From assembly GCA_026936325.1 (NCBI GenBank), contig JAPTHN010000011.1, positions 38,722,629 to 38,786,628 on the forward strand: a DNA stretch of 64,000 bases, written 5' to 3'. This document shows positions 11,535 through 24,881 of this stretch, piece by piece. Origin of the DNA: Platynereis dumerilii. Lineage: Eukaryota; Annelida; Polychaeta; Phyllodocida; Nereididae. A model generated the notes under the pieces. It had not been told where the DNA came from. It saw only the letters and a list, made by a program, of their open reading frames with translations, and did not search any database. Each line of letters opens with the position of its first letter. Position 1 is the stretch's first letter. Both the position numbers and the translations under genes were made by a program.

Positions 11535-11720
11535 TTGTATATCCAGGGTTTATCTAAAAGGGGGAGGGGGTGCACGTTCCCTTTGGGTTACAGCGGTTTC
11601 CTGCTCAGGTGCCCTCCTGTACAACATTTTACTTTAGTTAATATATTTACGTATGTTCATTTTTCATTATATTGTATAAGTACCTACGTTGTGCAAATAA
11701 AATATCCTATCCTATCCTAT
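11535..11720 (+). mobile_element. Probable LINE 3' end
   Basis: A 3'-UTR-like segment ends in AATAAAATATCCTATCC and two further TATCC repeats. A polyadenylation-like AATAAA followed by a short tandem tail is characteristic of CR1/L2-type LINE ends. No reverse-transcriptase sequence precedes it, so it is a 5'-truncated copy or a similar retroposon. The 5' limit is unclear. Confidence 0.45.
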
Positions 11721-11789
11721 ACATTGAATGGAATTTTCTGAACCACAGCCCAATTTCCAACTGTCCTTTGAAAAATAAAAACACAGAAA

Positions 11790-12000
11790 AATTAGTGGTC
11801 CAGTCTTCCTTCTGACTTCGCTGTGGCAGGAAAATCGGCATGGCCAAGAAACAGCCAGACCTTACCAATGTCACACAGAAATTGGAAATCATGTTAATCT
11901 GCCAAAGCCTGAGTCTTGCCAATTTTTACAATCTCAGGCAGGTGGTCACAAAATGATATTGACTTCAGCTAGCTTAAATAATGTCTCGACAGGTGAGACA
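11790..12000 (-). repeat. Repeat with inverted copy at 51,430-51,640
   Basis: Landmarks on the minus strand (AAGACTCAGGCTTTGGCAGA, ATGATTTCCAATTTCTGTGT, GTCTGGCTGTTTCTTGGC) recur in the same order on the plus strand at 51.43-51.64 kb. This ties the right arm to the 48-58 kb repeat field. No credible protein was seen. Confidence 0.6.
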
Positions 12001-15000
12001 AGCTGAAACAAATTGACTTAATCTATAGACAAGAGAATATGGTTGTACTGTATGATGTATATAGTTCAGAAACATCTTTCTTTTTGACAAAAATTGTCTA
12101 TGTTTTTTTAAAATGAGATTTTTCATATGGAAACAGTTTGAGGGACTTTGATAGAATTTAATCAGAATTTGTAATTTAGTCTTACATTAATTGTCAGGCT
12201 TAGGTATTATCGTTTTCATAGCTATTATTTGTTGTTGAAAACTTTGTTTTCCCAATTGAACGATGACATCATCAGGTTAACTTAAAAAGAATATTTTCTA
12301 AGGTTCAGTATGCTGAAATCTTACACAAAAAACTGCGAGGTAATTGCCAGGCAGTTTTCATTACTTTAGCATTTACCGTGATGTCCAACTCTAAACAGAG
12401 TGTCACAGGTTGGAGATTAGACCAATCACACTCACAGATACCACAGACAGCTGGTGATCAGGTGACGACGTGTTAATGGAAGAAATACAACAATGGCCTT
12501 GACATTAACCAAACTACCATTCAAGCTATAAACCCATTTCACTGTTTGACCAGAATTCAATGATAATTAATGTGCTTTCCACATATAGTAGATATATGCA
12601 CTATAATAATATTATTCCAAAAACACCAAAGACCAAACAATGAGATTTCTGTGAAAAACATGGAAGTTCTAATTTCTAATCTTCTCTTGCATAAAAAAGA
12701 CAGCTCCTAAGATTATCTTGCAGCACAGGCAGAGAAGCCAGGTTTCCAATTTTATGGAACGGGTCGACCACAACATACCAAGACATGCCTATTTTATAAA
12801 GGTTAATGCTCACAAGAAGCAGAGGTCTGTTGACCAAGAATATGATTTTGCATTTATTTGATTCTAACTTTCAGCCAATCCCCAGTATGGGTCATACCCC
12901 ATGGGTCATCCATTGTGCTAGCATTATATAATAATATAATGGAATGTCAACCTATGTTTTGGCATGATAGCACAATCACACCTGTAGATCTTTACCCCTG
13001 TTAATCTGCCAGGTTATACAACAACTTTAATTGTATCTATCAATGATGAAGCTCTGACAATGACCTATTTCCTTTTATGGAAAGGCAAAATATTGCTCTT
13101 TCAAATCCTTTGAGCACTGTGCCGATTACATGCTGCTTGCCAAGTATTACATTCACCCAGTCTGCTCACAGACTCTGAATGAACAGCACAGCTGGAGAGT
13201 CTGCCAGAAATCGGATGACCTCCAGCTGACACATTTATTAATATTCGAGTAGGTCAGGTCATGTCTAGGTAGAGGGACCTCATCACTTGTGCTCATACGC
13301 ACAGCTGAGCTGCCAGCAACATATAAACAAAGCGCAATCAATAATTTTAAACTGTCAATGAGTGCACATGCACTGCCAATGAGCACCATAAAATTATGGA
13401 GTTTTCAAATCCTTTAACAGCTATTGCCAGCATGATTTAAATGATAGTTTAGGGCGTTCTCCAACGAAACTAATTGAAACAACAAACGGACAACAATGAA
13501 ACACTAAAGCATTCATTCAATTGCTTTGAGAGATCTGAAACAGTTAATTATGTCTGTCACACCAAAGAAGAGTTAATCCTTTTGTTACAACTTCACAAAT
13601 AATGTATGTTGTGGTCACTGGTCAGGGCAAGCTTAACAAGCTTATACTGAGAAGTGAGGGTGCTCATGCATGGCTGTCTGGCTGGCTGCCAAACAGGGAC
13701 AACTCACAATTCCCTGGGCAGGAAAAAATATGACTCCAAAAAAAGTTCCACAACAAGTACCACTTTGCAGCAATAGCAGCATTCCAATAATTAAGTGGCC
13801 AATTGAAAGTTATTTAATATTCAATTCTAGACCTAATTCAACAGACCAAGTCGTTACTCCACTTCCCTTAAAAAAAGTGGTCGTTACTGCATCTGAAATC
13901 AGGCAGAGTTCACTGACGGTGTCAGCTCACTGCTGCTGTCTCTTATGCATGATGTAAAATATGAACTCTTGTGTGCAGAGTAACATTCACCACGTGAAGA
14001 AATTGATTGCAAGAAGTTCTGTTCTTCACAGACAACAGCTTAGAAATGAGAGGAAATTTCTCCTGTCTCTACATCAGTGTGTCAAAAAGTAGCGTTCTGC
14101 TCCCATGAGTTACAAGTGAGGACCTAAATGGTTATTTTTCTATGCAGTGTTTATATTCCACAAAGACCACACAAACTTGCACAAAAAATACATTTAGACA
14201 TCACCAAGATACTTATACCATTGGAAAAGCTGGTATCTAACTGACAATTTTGCATGTTAGCGCCCAACTAGGGATTAACTCTGTTTACAACAGCAAACAA
14301 ACAATCAGATAATATTGTTTATTTTGCAAACATTATAAGTTAAAATGTATAATAGAAGGAGCGTATAACGTCTAAGTCAGAGGTTTCTAACTAATACTTA
14401 AAGGTGCACTTTTGTTGTCCAAGGGCTCCTACTCATTCTCAAAGGTTCAGATAATTATATAATCTTGGTTGGCACGCCTTGGATGTATTACATAATGAGT
14501 GTGTGTGACCAAGACATCTGGACAACACAGATACCACATGCTTGGCAAACTCCTTACCTGTGTCTGTAATTTGATAGATAGAGGAGAGTAATCTTAGTTA
14601 TGGCAAATATAGTTCCTCTTAGGAATTCTTGCCCCTGAGACTATTTCGTTTCTCAAAAGACTGTATCACCTCCCATTGGACTGTGTCATCTCCTTTTACT
14701 AGTAGGCCTCTTGGGTATCAAGGTTGACAGATGACATGGCTGCCATCGGTGCCATGTATCCTTTCATCTTTGTAAAATCTTTCTGATGATATTACATTCA
14801 GCTCAAGCTACATCCTCAAGGGAAAAATGTAAATACACTTACTTATATGTATCTGTTCAAGAGAATAATAGATGTTAGAATGTCAAGAAATGCCAACACA
14901 ATTGCATTTTTGTCATTGTGTGTGAAAATTGATAAAATAAGCCTACTTTTTACACAGTGCACAAGGAGAAAAGAGAACCTTTGTTGATGACACCAGAAGC

Positions 15001-15507
15001 TTGTGAATTCTATTCAGAACATGCCAAGTCCTATTTCCAATCTGTAGCAAAAAGGCATCTTTCTTGAATTCTAAACAATATAGAAAGAACAATTTCTCAT
15101 ATATAGTTAAAATTAGAAAAAAAAGAGATAATCTAATTAAAAGTAAATAAGCAGCCTCACAAAAAAATTATAGGATTATAACAGGAGGGGGGGGGGTTCA
15201 CTAGTAACCATTAAAAGTAGGTCAAATCGAACCCCACATGGTCTGCGCTACTCTACAATGTAGATTGTACCACGTATGTTATTGATACCAAAGTCAGCAT
15301 TTACAGGCCCAGGATCAAAAAGCGAAAACAGGAAAATGTGTGTTAAAAAAAAGGTTGCCCTTGATTGAGAGTGATATTATGATAGTTTTAGTCTGAAGTG
15401 ATTTAACATGCTTGTTTACTGATGTCATCTATTATATTGTGCTGGACCCTAAAGTGCTGGAACTTGTGGAACTAGTACAAAACTATAAAACTTATTGCAT
15501 CTCCATA

Positions 15508-18135
15508 CACACTCAGAAAAAAAGGTTACACAAACATCCATATGTGGTTTTTGGCTTGTCACCAGTATAAAACCACTTCTGGTTTTTTTTTAAACCGTTT
15601 CGATGTGGATGTTTAAAAAACCATCATCTTAAAATCCACTTTGGAATAATATAAAACCTTCAGTGGTTTATCAACAAACCGATGACTCATTGTTCAACAC
15701 AGATTTTCTGGTTGTTTATTAAACCATTTGTGGTTTATGGAATAATCAGATGTTTCATTAGTTGGTTTTTTACATATTCATCCTTGGTTTTTATAGAAAC
15801 CAAGTGAAGTATATATTCACCCTTTCTGGGTTTTACAAATATCCATAACTGGATTTATATTATTCCATCAAGGAGTGCATTTTAAACCAAAATTGGTTTT
15901 TCTGGTTATCAGTTGGATATTTTTATCATTCCCATAGGGCTTTCAGAACCATATCAAGAATTTAAATAAAAGTTAGCTGGTTTTCTTGATAACCATGATA
16001 AGATTTTCAAATGTCCATGAATGATTTTTCTCCTCACCATTTCTAGTTTATTGACAAATTTCATGTATCTTTTTTTAATATTTTGAGCACACAGGGAGAA
16101 AATACTTCTAAGCAGAAAGACAATAGGAAGGCATCTGACTTTATTTATTCGTATATATTTATGAAACTTTCAAAATACAAGATCAAAATAAATTGAACAT
16201 GTATAAAGAACATAATTTAGTATAGGAAGAAATAACAGGTCTATAGCTACTACTCAAACTTATTCAAACATAAACTCCAGGAAATCACAATACACATAAA
16301 AGTTTAATGAAATGCATATTTTCCTATTTAAATATAACTTTTGTACAAACACAAAAATGAACAGCCATCCTGATATATGTTACATTTGTTAATGTAATAG
16401 TCCATGAAGAATGCAATGTAATGTCCATAAATGTGAAAATGTTCTTCTAAATGTTGGTGGACGCTGGATGTCGCCGGTACACACGGTAACGAGTGTACTA
16501 ATGCAAGAAAGTACCAAGGTATAGGCCCATACTGTCATCCTCGGCAATGCTGATTGTAGCTGACGTGTGTCCAATGGACTTTGAGATGGACCACAATTCT
16601 TCAAGATTTTCTGTTGAGCACTTGACTTCCCTCCTGAAATGCAAGCAATCACAATGTTACTTTTCATAAGTACATAAACAAAATATTATGCAGTGCTTAT
16701 TGCATTGGATTCATGCACACATTGAAACAATGAGTTTTAACTTCCTGCCTGATTCTGAAACACTCTTCACCGCATTACATAATTGTGCCACATACAGTAG
16801 TTAAACGTTTGAACTTGAAATATAATACAATTTTATTGCATATTTCATGGCAGTTGATCCACTGGTTTTATTAAAATATCTAAATAAGCTAGGAAAGAGA
16901 GCTGAAATACGAAACAGCTGTCATTTGCTCATGATAGTATGTGAACTTTGCTAGCTACATTAAAAAGCAAAGTAAGGATTTGTGACTTGCAATGCCCTTC
17001 ATTTAAGAATTGAGAGAAAGATAACATAAAAACAGAGCATAGAAACAGTATAACACAAACATGAGAGACCCACCTTTTCATTCGTCTGACTCAAGGGCAT
17101 CACTAATCTGAGTCAGAGAAAAGTTTTTCACGGATGATTCCTGAGACCTGTCCAGACCCGCATAGGAGGTAAGCTCATCCAGTTCCACTGGTTGGATGAG
17201 CTTAATTTCACATAGAAGCTGAAACACAAATAATTTAATAGTTAGCATCCTATTAAGAAATATCCCACCACAAATCATTTGTTCCAAGACTGCCCAAAAG
17301 TTATTTATTTACTTCACCAAAACTGAGCAAGAAATTATTATTTAGGAAAAAAAAAACTCCAAGCCCACCTCCTTGAGATTAAATGGTGGCCCCCTTAGAT
17401 AGAGACATATGTATCGAATTACATGTCAATTATAAAAACTGTTTACATTGTAATTTCTGGAAAGTGATCAAAGACCATATAATCCGTACTTCCCTAAAAT
17501 AAATTATCATCAGTCACTAACCAGTCTTCTCAAATGTGCACATTCTCTGAATAAAGACCTTTACATAAAATAGGGTGACTTTTTTGTCAAATAAATGTTA
17601 GCTAATATTCCCTTGCAGCTCATAAACAAAAGAAAATGAATCATGAAATTCCTACCTTGGAACTGAGGGTAAACCAGGATGAGCTTGCCTCTTCATTCAT
17701 TGAACAAATCAGTCAGAGCTGGCCACTGAACTATCTAACTGACTCTCACAAAAGGTATAGAATTGTGTCGTAAGTCCAACAAAATCACCTAGTGATTAGC
17801 CTTAAAACACTGTAACAGTGTCAAACACAAAGATTAAGTGTTACATATCCTTAAATGTGAAGCTGTGAACAATGTATTAGATCAGTGAACCTGGACACAC
17901 GGTGTTTCAAATATTCATTTGGTTTGCAATAAAACCAATTAAATCTTGACTGATTTTGTAAATATCCAAGCGATTTATTGTAAAACCATTATAAACCAAT
18001 ATTATCCAGACTGGATTTTCAATGATTCACTTGATTATTTACACAACCTCAATAAACCATTAACAACCATTTGGTTTTTTAAACATTCAACTGATTATGT
18101 AGAAAACCCCAAAAAACCGAGTTTTTTTCTGTGTG
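15508..18135. mobile_element. 2.6 kb TIR element rich in AACCA/TGGTT words
   Basis: The left end CACACTCAGAAAAAAA and right end TTTTTTTCTGTGTGTG are inverted copies flanked by TA on both sides (15,506-07 and 18,136-37). The outer 450 bases at each end contain more than twenty copies of TGGTTT or AAACCA in both orientations. Such reiterated subterminal words are typical of transposase-binding regions. The middle contains possible exons on the minus strand, listed separately. No transposase was recognised, so it is probably non-autonomous. Confidence 0.7.
17078..17700 (-). CDS. Possible small two-exon gene inside the TIR element
   Basis: On the minus strand, an ATG at 17,700 opens 15 codons (MNEEASSSWFTLSSK) that end at a donor-like AAG/GTAGGA (17,656/17,655). 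An acceptor TTTGTGTTTCAG precedes 17,218, and the next segment continues in phase for 46 codons (LLCEIKLIQPVELDELTSYA and onward) to a stop at 17,078-17,080. The result would be about 61 residues, acidic at the C-terminus. A further donor (AAAG/GTGGGT, 17,074/17,073) and acceptor (CATTTCAG before 16,633) suggest more splicing downstream. No family was recognised. It might be a gene carried by the element or a chance assembly of splice-like signals. Confidence 0.25.
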
Positions 18136-18149
18136 TATATGTCTGTGGC

Positions 18150-18500
18150 GGTGGTCAATAAATCAATCCATCTGTTGCAAAATGTAGAAATGGTTGAATC
18201 TAAAGTGTGAAATCTCATGTTTGCTGTAGTATTATCTACTTTTAGTTTGTTTGCCGAAGAAAAAAATCAGTGATGTCGAAAGTGTTTGCACAACTTGATT
18301 GGATTCTCAAATTTCAATATTTCCTTGTACTATGTTTTTCAGTTCTGCAGCCAATTTTACTTTGAAAATATTCGATTTTGACACGTACATAACCACATGT
18401 CACTTTTGTTGTTTATTTATTGTTAGAAAATTGACCAATTTGCTTCACTTTCTACAATATGACTTTTGATTTTGCGTGATGTCACTACGATGCAAATAGT
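18150..18500 (+). repeat. Dispersed repeat, related to 55,850-56,160 and 58,140-58,400
   Basis: Shared landmarks in order are TTTGAGTTTGTTTG-like, TTTACACAACTTGATTGCAT-like, CAGCCAATTTCACTTTGAAA-like, TTGTTGTTTATTTATTGTTA and CACAATATGAC. All three copies are in the same orientation. No protein is conserved. Confidence 0.6.
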
Positions 18501-18630
18501 CATTATTTTAGTTTCTGGCAACCTCTTTACTTTACATAAGCCAAGGATATCAATTAGGCACCAAACATGTGATTTCAAGGCCCTAATCAGATTTAATTAT
18601 TTACTAATTGACTAGGCTTACTTTGTGCCT

Positions 18631-19558
18631 CAGTGGCGTAGCTAGGGTTTTTCTCTGGGGGGGCAAAGGACCCTGAATTTCCCCAAAAAGTAATCGGCAA
18701 CCCGGGTTACCCGACACGTGTATGCATGACACAGGTTTTTGAACAATTTATAGAAGCTTTACCGAACTCTCAAATAACACTGAAAACCCTTTTTAACCAT
18801 GATGATGGTGCACAATGTCTACAAAGAAGAGCTTAAGAGTAGAAAGTCTTGGAAAGTTTCTGATATGTACCGCATAGCAAAATTATGTAATGAAAATATC
18901 TTTGGATAGGTTGCTTCTACATTAAACTCGCAGGAAGATGCAAAACTTACAAATTGAAGGTGGACGTTTTTTAACAGTATGATTATCATCAGAAAAATCT
19001 CATCAGAAATATCAGTCTTGATTTTTTCTTGTCTGATTCCATCATGCAGTAGGTACTTAGTAAATTTTTGATTTTGATTTCTTATCAAACATTTGACATG
19101 TTCTGGTTCATCATCAGCATTTTTTACCGTCATTCCACTTATCTGTATTTTAGTCAATTCTAAAGTTTTACCAACTCCTTAATTCTCTGATGTGTGTTTG
19201 GCTTTGGCCAAATACACTCGAATTTTCACTCTCAATCCCGTACAGCATGGTACTCATACTATATATATATACAGCGTCTCCAGCTTGTTCTTTTTTTATA
19301 ACATTCTATCTAGTTATCATTGAGTCTTACTTCAGATAGAGTGACAGCATGAATTTCAAGACGATTTCCATGAATATATAAAGTAAAAGTATGCCTTTCC
19401 CCCTCCTTTTCCCTTTTACTTCCCCCTTTTCCCCTATTTTTCCCCTTTCCCTATTTTTCCCCATTTCCCTATTTTTACCCCCATTTCCCCATTTTTCCCC
19501 AAAAAGTTGTCTGGTGGGGCAACTTGCCCCCCCTGCCCCCCCACTAGCTACGCCACTG
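18631..19558. mobile_element. hAT-type non-autonomous element, 928 bp
   Basis: The ends CAGTGGCGTAGCTAG and CTAGCTACGCCACTG are inverted repeats, flanked by the 8-bp duplication TTGTGCCT (18,623-18,630 and 19,559-19,566). An 8-bp duplication and CAG-N-G ends are hallmarks of hAT transposons. The interior has a long C/T-rich tract near the right end (about 19,395-19,500) and no transposase. A 218-bp relative with the same ends lies at 56,271-56,488. Confidence 0.92.
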
Positions 19559-19566
19559 TTGTGCCT

Positions 19567-20266
19567 ACTATCTAAATGATTGAATTACATCGTGTAATTC
19601 TATACATCACAATCATTATTTTGATGATTCAGTGTTTAGTCAACACCTATGAAGTAATGACAAGTAAAGAAGTGAAAACAGCAACTGCAGTCAATGTGGC
19701 AGCTATATTGATAATAATGACTTTTGGCCATTTTTTACTTGAGAGCTCAACCAGTATTATTCTATGGATGGTTATAAAGTCTTGACTGCGTCATGCATAT
19801 AGTAAAATCTGCTGTGACCAGCGGAGTGTCAATGTGTAAAAAAGAATTAATTATGTTCTTCATTTTAAAGTGTAATAAATTTAGTAGCCGCAATGTTCCA
19901 GTGTCGTCCTACTGACTGACTGATTGAGGTTCCTTGACATAAATTTTGTTGTTGTATGTAATTTTTCATTTACTATTGATGAAATTTTCAAAAATTCAAA
20001 ATAGTTTAAGGTTTATTCTTAAAAAGTTTATCTCCAGATATAGTTCAAGGAAAATGGAGCATATAAAGTAATATGATGATGCCAAAGCATAGAGAGACCG
20101 CAGGATGAAGATCAGCATTTTTGTCACCTGAGGGTACTTAAAATTGTCAGTTAGTTTTTAACATATGTAAAATTGTGACTCCCACCAGAAATTATTTATT
20201 TCAAGACTGCCCTAAAAGAATTTCTTACACACATTGGTATCTTGGCCAAATGATGAAAACATGTTA
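19567..20266. other. No gene seen
   Basis: AT-rich sequence between two transposons. A 69-codon frame at 19,576-19,785 has no recognisable features and lies in low-complexity sequence. Confidence 0.5.
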
Positions 20267-21259
20267 GAGTCAGGGAGGGTAAATCCGTCCACTTTTGGCT
20301 ATAACTATATTTCCAGGAAAATGATAGAAGATGCAAAAATGAAAACCAGAAGGCCTACATTGGAAGGGGCATAATCCGTACTATCACTAGCGGAAATAAG
20401 TAGAATATTCAAATAATTTTTGGTGAAACCATGGCAGCACAAATTGAAGGTTAGGGCATCTAAATCCGTCCAGGTTCCTGCTAAATCCGTCCACAGAGCA
20501 CTGTGCAGCACATACCTATCATATCTTTGGATTTTTTTCAAGTTTTGCAATCTATTAACTTTCATAAAGGATTTTCTATCGATATTTGAACATTTGGGTG
20601 ATGATTACACTTATGATAGAAGAATCAAATAACAGAGGTTAAGTTAACTAGTTATCAATAATTTCAATTGACTGCCTCAATCGCAATTAAAAAAACCCTT
20701 TAAACCCAATAAAGTGGTACAATTGCTAAATATAATTCCTTTAATCAATGTCATGCAATTTATAAATACTAACAGTCATAAAAGTTCTTTTAAATACAAT
20801 TTGAAGCGGTTGGACGGATTTACAATCACCCAATCAAACCAGTTTTTAAAGTAATGATGGTAAATCCGTCCACTTTTATTTCCATTGTATCTTTTTTCCA
20901 AGAGTTGGAATTCAGTTATTTAAGAAATCCTATAAGAATAATACAATTCCTCGTCTCATACATCAATTCTTCACCTTTAATAATTGTTTTGTTCATGGAT
21001 ATAAGCCAACAAGAGCAACTACCTGTAACAAAATGGCTGTGATGACGTCACAGGATTTCATTGTATTTTGTCTTCAGGTTTTAAATGGACTTGAAATATC
21101 ATTTAGAATGCTGCCATCACAATAAAAAAACGGCAAAATTAGTTAAAAACAAGTTTCTCTTGCTTTTAAAACTCAAACAACTGTAAAAGCTATATTTGTA
21201 TGCACACAGTAGGGAGTGGACGGATTTACCCTCCTGGACGGATTTGCCATCATTGACTC
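20267..21259. mobile_element. 1 kb TIR element with reiterated AAATCCGTCCA word
   Basis: The ends GAGTCA..GGTAAATCCGTCCA and the mirrored right end are flanked by TA (20,265-66 and 21,260-61). The word AAATCCGTCCA or its complement occurs about seven times (near 20,283, 20,460, 20,483, 20,813, 20,870, 21,219 and 21,237), clustered at the ends but also internal. No coding capacity was recognised. It is most likely a MITE whose transposase-binding word is repeated. Confidence 0.8.
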
Positions 21260-21349
21260 TAGGGCATAATTAACTACAAGAATCCAGGGATTCAAAGGTA
21301 GTCGTTTCGGGATTATATTGAAGGGGATTGAATAATATGGAGTTGGTGA

Positions 21350-21556
21350 CAGCAATATTCCTTTATGTTACGTCTGTGTTGGACACATAGTTATCATAGC
21401 TATGGACATGTGAATAAGTGAGGGAGCATTCTTTCTGGACACTTTTCTGACAATAACTTAACATGTTTTCTCATGTTCATGCGGGCTCCAAGCCTCAACA
21501 GAATGTATACTTCTGAATTTGGATTCCCAATAAAACTTGTAAACTTGTAAACTTGT
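21350..21556 (+). mobile_element. LINE 3' end with CTTGTAAA tail
   Basis: A UTR-like stretch ends TTCCCAATAAAACTTGTAAA and two more repeats of CTTGTAAA, an AATAAA plus short tandem tail as in CR1/L2-like LINEs. It is severely 5'-truncated; no coding part was seen. Confidence 0.5.
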
Positions 21557-23640
21557 ATGCATGAAGGGTACGCCTATAAGAAGATTGAATACATTCAAAC
21601 TTCTGATGAGTAAAATCATCACTCTCGCAGGCAAAGTTTATGCTCAAGTTTCAAAACTTTCTTTCGTTTCATGATTTCCAAACATTTTCAACGCAGAGTA
21701 TCTTTGCCAGCAACCATGCTTTGTGAAAATAGGCTGGCATAGTAATGCAGACAGCTGTTGTGTGACCTGATCTTGTGATCTGTCCAAAACAACATGTCAA
21801 ATTGATATTGACCCAATTCGATTTCAAGGGACTCACAGCGTTCTGCAGCCATTTGTCAGTCCCAAACAGAGACAGAAATTAACATTAATTTGTCATTCAA
21901 TGAAACCATTAGAAATTTGTAGGTTAAAAAAAAAAAAGTTTTGGGTGAAAAACAGAAATAACATCAACAAGTTATTATTATGATGTGTTAAAATGGGAAC
22001 TCAAAATAATGAAAAGAAATATCAAACAGTTCAAATCCAACAGGGAAGTATGGCTGTAATAATAAAGTTACATGGACTATGGTAAAAATCTAAATTATTT
22101 AGTTATAACATGTTTTGATCAATCGAAATAAAGCACATATATTGCATAAATTGTGCTCTGTTTTGTTATGATTGTACTTTACATGACAACAAAATAAATC
22201 AAAGAAGATATATTAGCCCACTTGAATTGGCACTTATTCTATGATCAGCTCAATTGGAAAGGCTAAATAATATTACACAAATGAACCTGTCTACAAGTGG
22301 ACTGCCCTTGCATTGGCACAGGTCAGAACATACGCTGTCTTGTGTTGCCACCTAGTGATTAGTGTGCTATTCCGCGAGCTTCTGCTAGCGTCCACATCAT
22401 TTCGATCAGAGGAACACACACAATTTTGTCTGGAAGACACCGGGGCTGTTTCTGAGTGTGCTGATGGCCTTGTCTACTTCCTTTGAGAATGTGATTGCCA
22501 AGTCTGACTCTGGTATACATCAATGTTGAATAGAAATTTGGTGAATGTGCAATGAAATTGGAACTATTTCTAAGGACAGCAATGATGTAGCATACAAAAT
22601 CAACTTTTGTACCAGGTGGCAGCAGCATGCAGTTCTCATTTTCACCAGACTGCAAATGAACACTTTATAAAACATTTACTGTCACTCACACTGTGGTGTA
22701 ATTTACAATATAAAACAAAATAATTACAATTAATTAAAAGCAATGTGTGATACTTCCAAGATATTCTGATAATGTGGCATACCAACTGCAATGATTGGAT
22801 ATTTTATCTTGACACTGCTCAATGAATAAACAGATAAATGCAATCATTAGATACTAACTGCCAACTCAAGCCAATTGAGTGGATCAATTGATATCTTCTT
22901 TGACACTGCTCAATGAGTAATAGCAATCATTACACACTACCTGCCCAAGTTCTGTGAATGTACCACTGCTTAATAAATAGTATTATAAAGACCAGTTTTG
23001 GTATCTCTCAGTCAGTGCACAACAAGACATACTTTCAGAAGAAAAGAGGGTATCATGAGAAAAATAAGAGGCTTTCAAGTACATCTCAAGGAAATATGGT
23101 AAATTAAAAAATGATCTAATGTTATAATTTCTACTAAGCCTAGTGATCTTGTGTTTGTTGTTGTTTTTAAGCAGATGTCAATTAGCACCTTCCCATCGTT
23201 CCAGGCCAGCCTAGAATGTATATCATGCTCAGAGACAATGTTTAAAGTTGGGCCTCAACTGGTGCTTATATTACATGAAAAGACTAAACAGCTTTAAATC
23301 ATGCTAATAAAAGAGTAGGCTTTTTATTTATTTTTTATTCACCCCCCCCCCATATTTGCTATAGCATAAGCAGCAAAGATAATGTCTAAATGCTTGGACA
23401 GTCACAAATATTAATCTAATGGCATTTAATAGTTTGGTCTATTATAAGCAATCCTGCTGTCTATAGAGGGAGCAGTTAATAATCTCAATTCACTTAAAAT
23501 GAATAAATAAATTGTTTGAAATTTCTTAAATTTGTTAATTTTAATTAAAGGATTGTAGTGAGTAATCATTAGGGTAGTTATTCACTAAAATTCCCAAAGG
23601 AAATGATGTTTTAGAAGCATTAGTAGCGTTGGTAGATCAG
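21557..23640. other. No convincing gene; one weak exon candidate
   Basis: AT-rich sequence. A minus-strand frame at 22,359-22,645 begins after an acceptor-like TTCATTTGCAG, but a second frame over the same bases reads equally well, so no product is proposed. A run of ten C lies at 23,342-23,351. Confidence 0.4.
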
Positions 23641-23970
23641 TTAAAATCACTGATTGCTCCCCGGCGCTCCCACTAGGTATGACCCAACGGGATCCCAAAC
23701 AGCACCACTGGTAGCGCTCGCTTGCCTGAGCGTTGCGCGCACGTTGCTTCTAGAAGCAGCGCTACGTGAATTGGCTTTCCTGCTTCTCAATTACGATTGT
23801 CAGTTATTCCTTTCAGTCATTAGGCTCCCGCAAAGTGGTTTTCCGATGGTTAGTGACGACGTAGACGACGTGAGAGGCAAATCGGCATTATGGTATTTCG
23901 AATTTCCGATTTTCGCGGACTTTTTTCTCACTTGTCATTGCAAGAGGTAGTCGTTCACGAACGACTACCT
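23640..23970. other. CpG-rich pocket ending in a perfect 12-bp hairpin
   Basis: About 330 bases are much richer in G, C and CpG than their surroundings. They end with AGGTAGTCGTTC-ac-GAACGACTACCT (23,945-23,970). The pocket could be a young GC-rich insertion or a small regulatory island. The 98-codon frame through it has no recognisable domain. Confidence 0.4.
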
Positions 23971-24015
23971 AAAAATGACTTAATGAGGAGTTAACCCAAT
24001 GTTATACCTACTGGC

Positions 24016-24881
24016 TAGAGCCCGGAACCGCCGTGAAATTTAGCCGTAGCCAGCCACAAAACCATTTAGTCAAAGTTAGCTGCATCTTGTCAACTTAGCC
24101 GCCGAAAAACCAGGCAGTCGCCGCCGCCGAAATACCATGATAATTGTCAATCAAAGCTGTGCAGTTCCTATGCATTCAACAGAGGTGTAGAGGGCTTAAT
24201 TGGTGTTAGTACTTCCTAATAGAATCAGTTTCTGATTGGCATTGAACAGAAGGTGTCTGATTGCCATTGAAGTGTCAATGTCTGATGAATTGGCATTGAA
24301 GTGTCAACTGGTCCAGATCGAATTGCAATTAGGTCTTCAATACAAAGACAATCAGTCCAATTGACAGAAGGTCACCAATTCAACCAAGATGTCCTTATTG
24401 TAATGCAACATTCTAGCCATGGCTTCAAACAGCCTTACAATCACACAGAAATTAAAAGTTTTACAAATCATCAGTAGCTATCAGTTACAGTAAAATAATG
24501 AGAAGTATTTACATTCAGCTGTTTGTGTACATCAATGAAATGACAGCAGGCCCTACCTATCCATTACATTGAAATGAATTGTCTTTTTGTAATTGGGTAA
24601 CTTGTTGCCTATGAGTGATTCATTCAGTGACTTCTCAACATACTGGTGCCAGTTCCAACCATGAGCTACAATTATCCTCACCAAGACAACATTTCATTAT
24701 TTCATTATTTATTTCATTATTTGATTGATACATTTTAGTCGAAAATGATCAGCTAAGTCACATAAGTTAGTCGAAAATGGTCAGCTAAGTTGAAGTCACA
24801 AAACTTGGCTAAGTTGAATAAGTTAGTCAGGTTTGGTTCAAGTTAGTCACCAAGACATGACTGACTTGGCTCCGGGCTCTA
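24016..24881. mobile_element. hAT-type non-autonomous element, 866 bp
   Basis: The ends TAGAGCCCGGAACC and GGCTCCGGGCTCTA are inverted repeats. The 8-bp duplication CTACTGGC lies on both sides (24,008-24,015 and 24,882-24,889). The right 150 bases repeat TTAGTCGAAAATGGTCAGCT-like and AAGTTAGTC words several times. There is no transposase. The duplication length identifies the hAT superfamily. Confidence 0.88.

Noticed and set aside
22359-22655. Minus-strand exon after an acceptor-like TTCATTTGCAG
   Set aside because: Two frames are equally plausible over different parts, no family is recognised and no donor is clear.
23654-23950. 98-codon plus-strand frame
   Set aside because: Explained by the CpG-rich, stop-poor composition; no domain or splice context.
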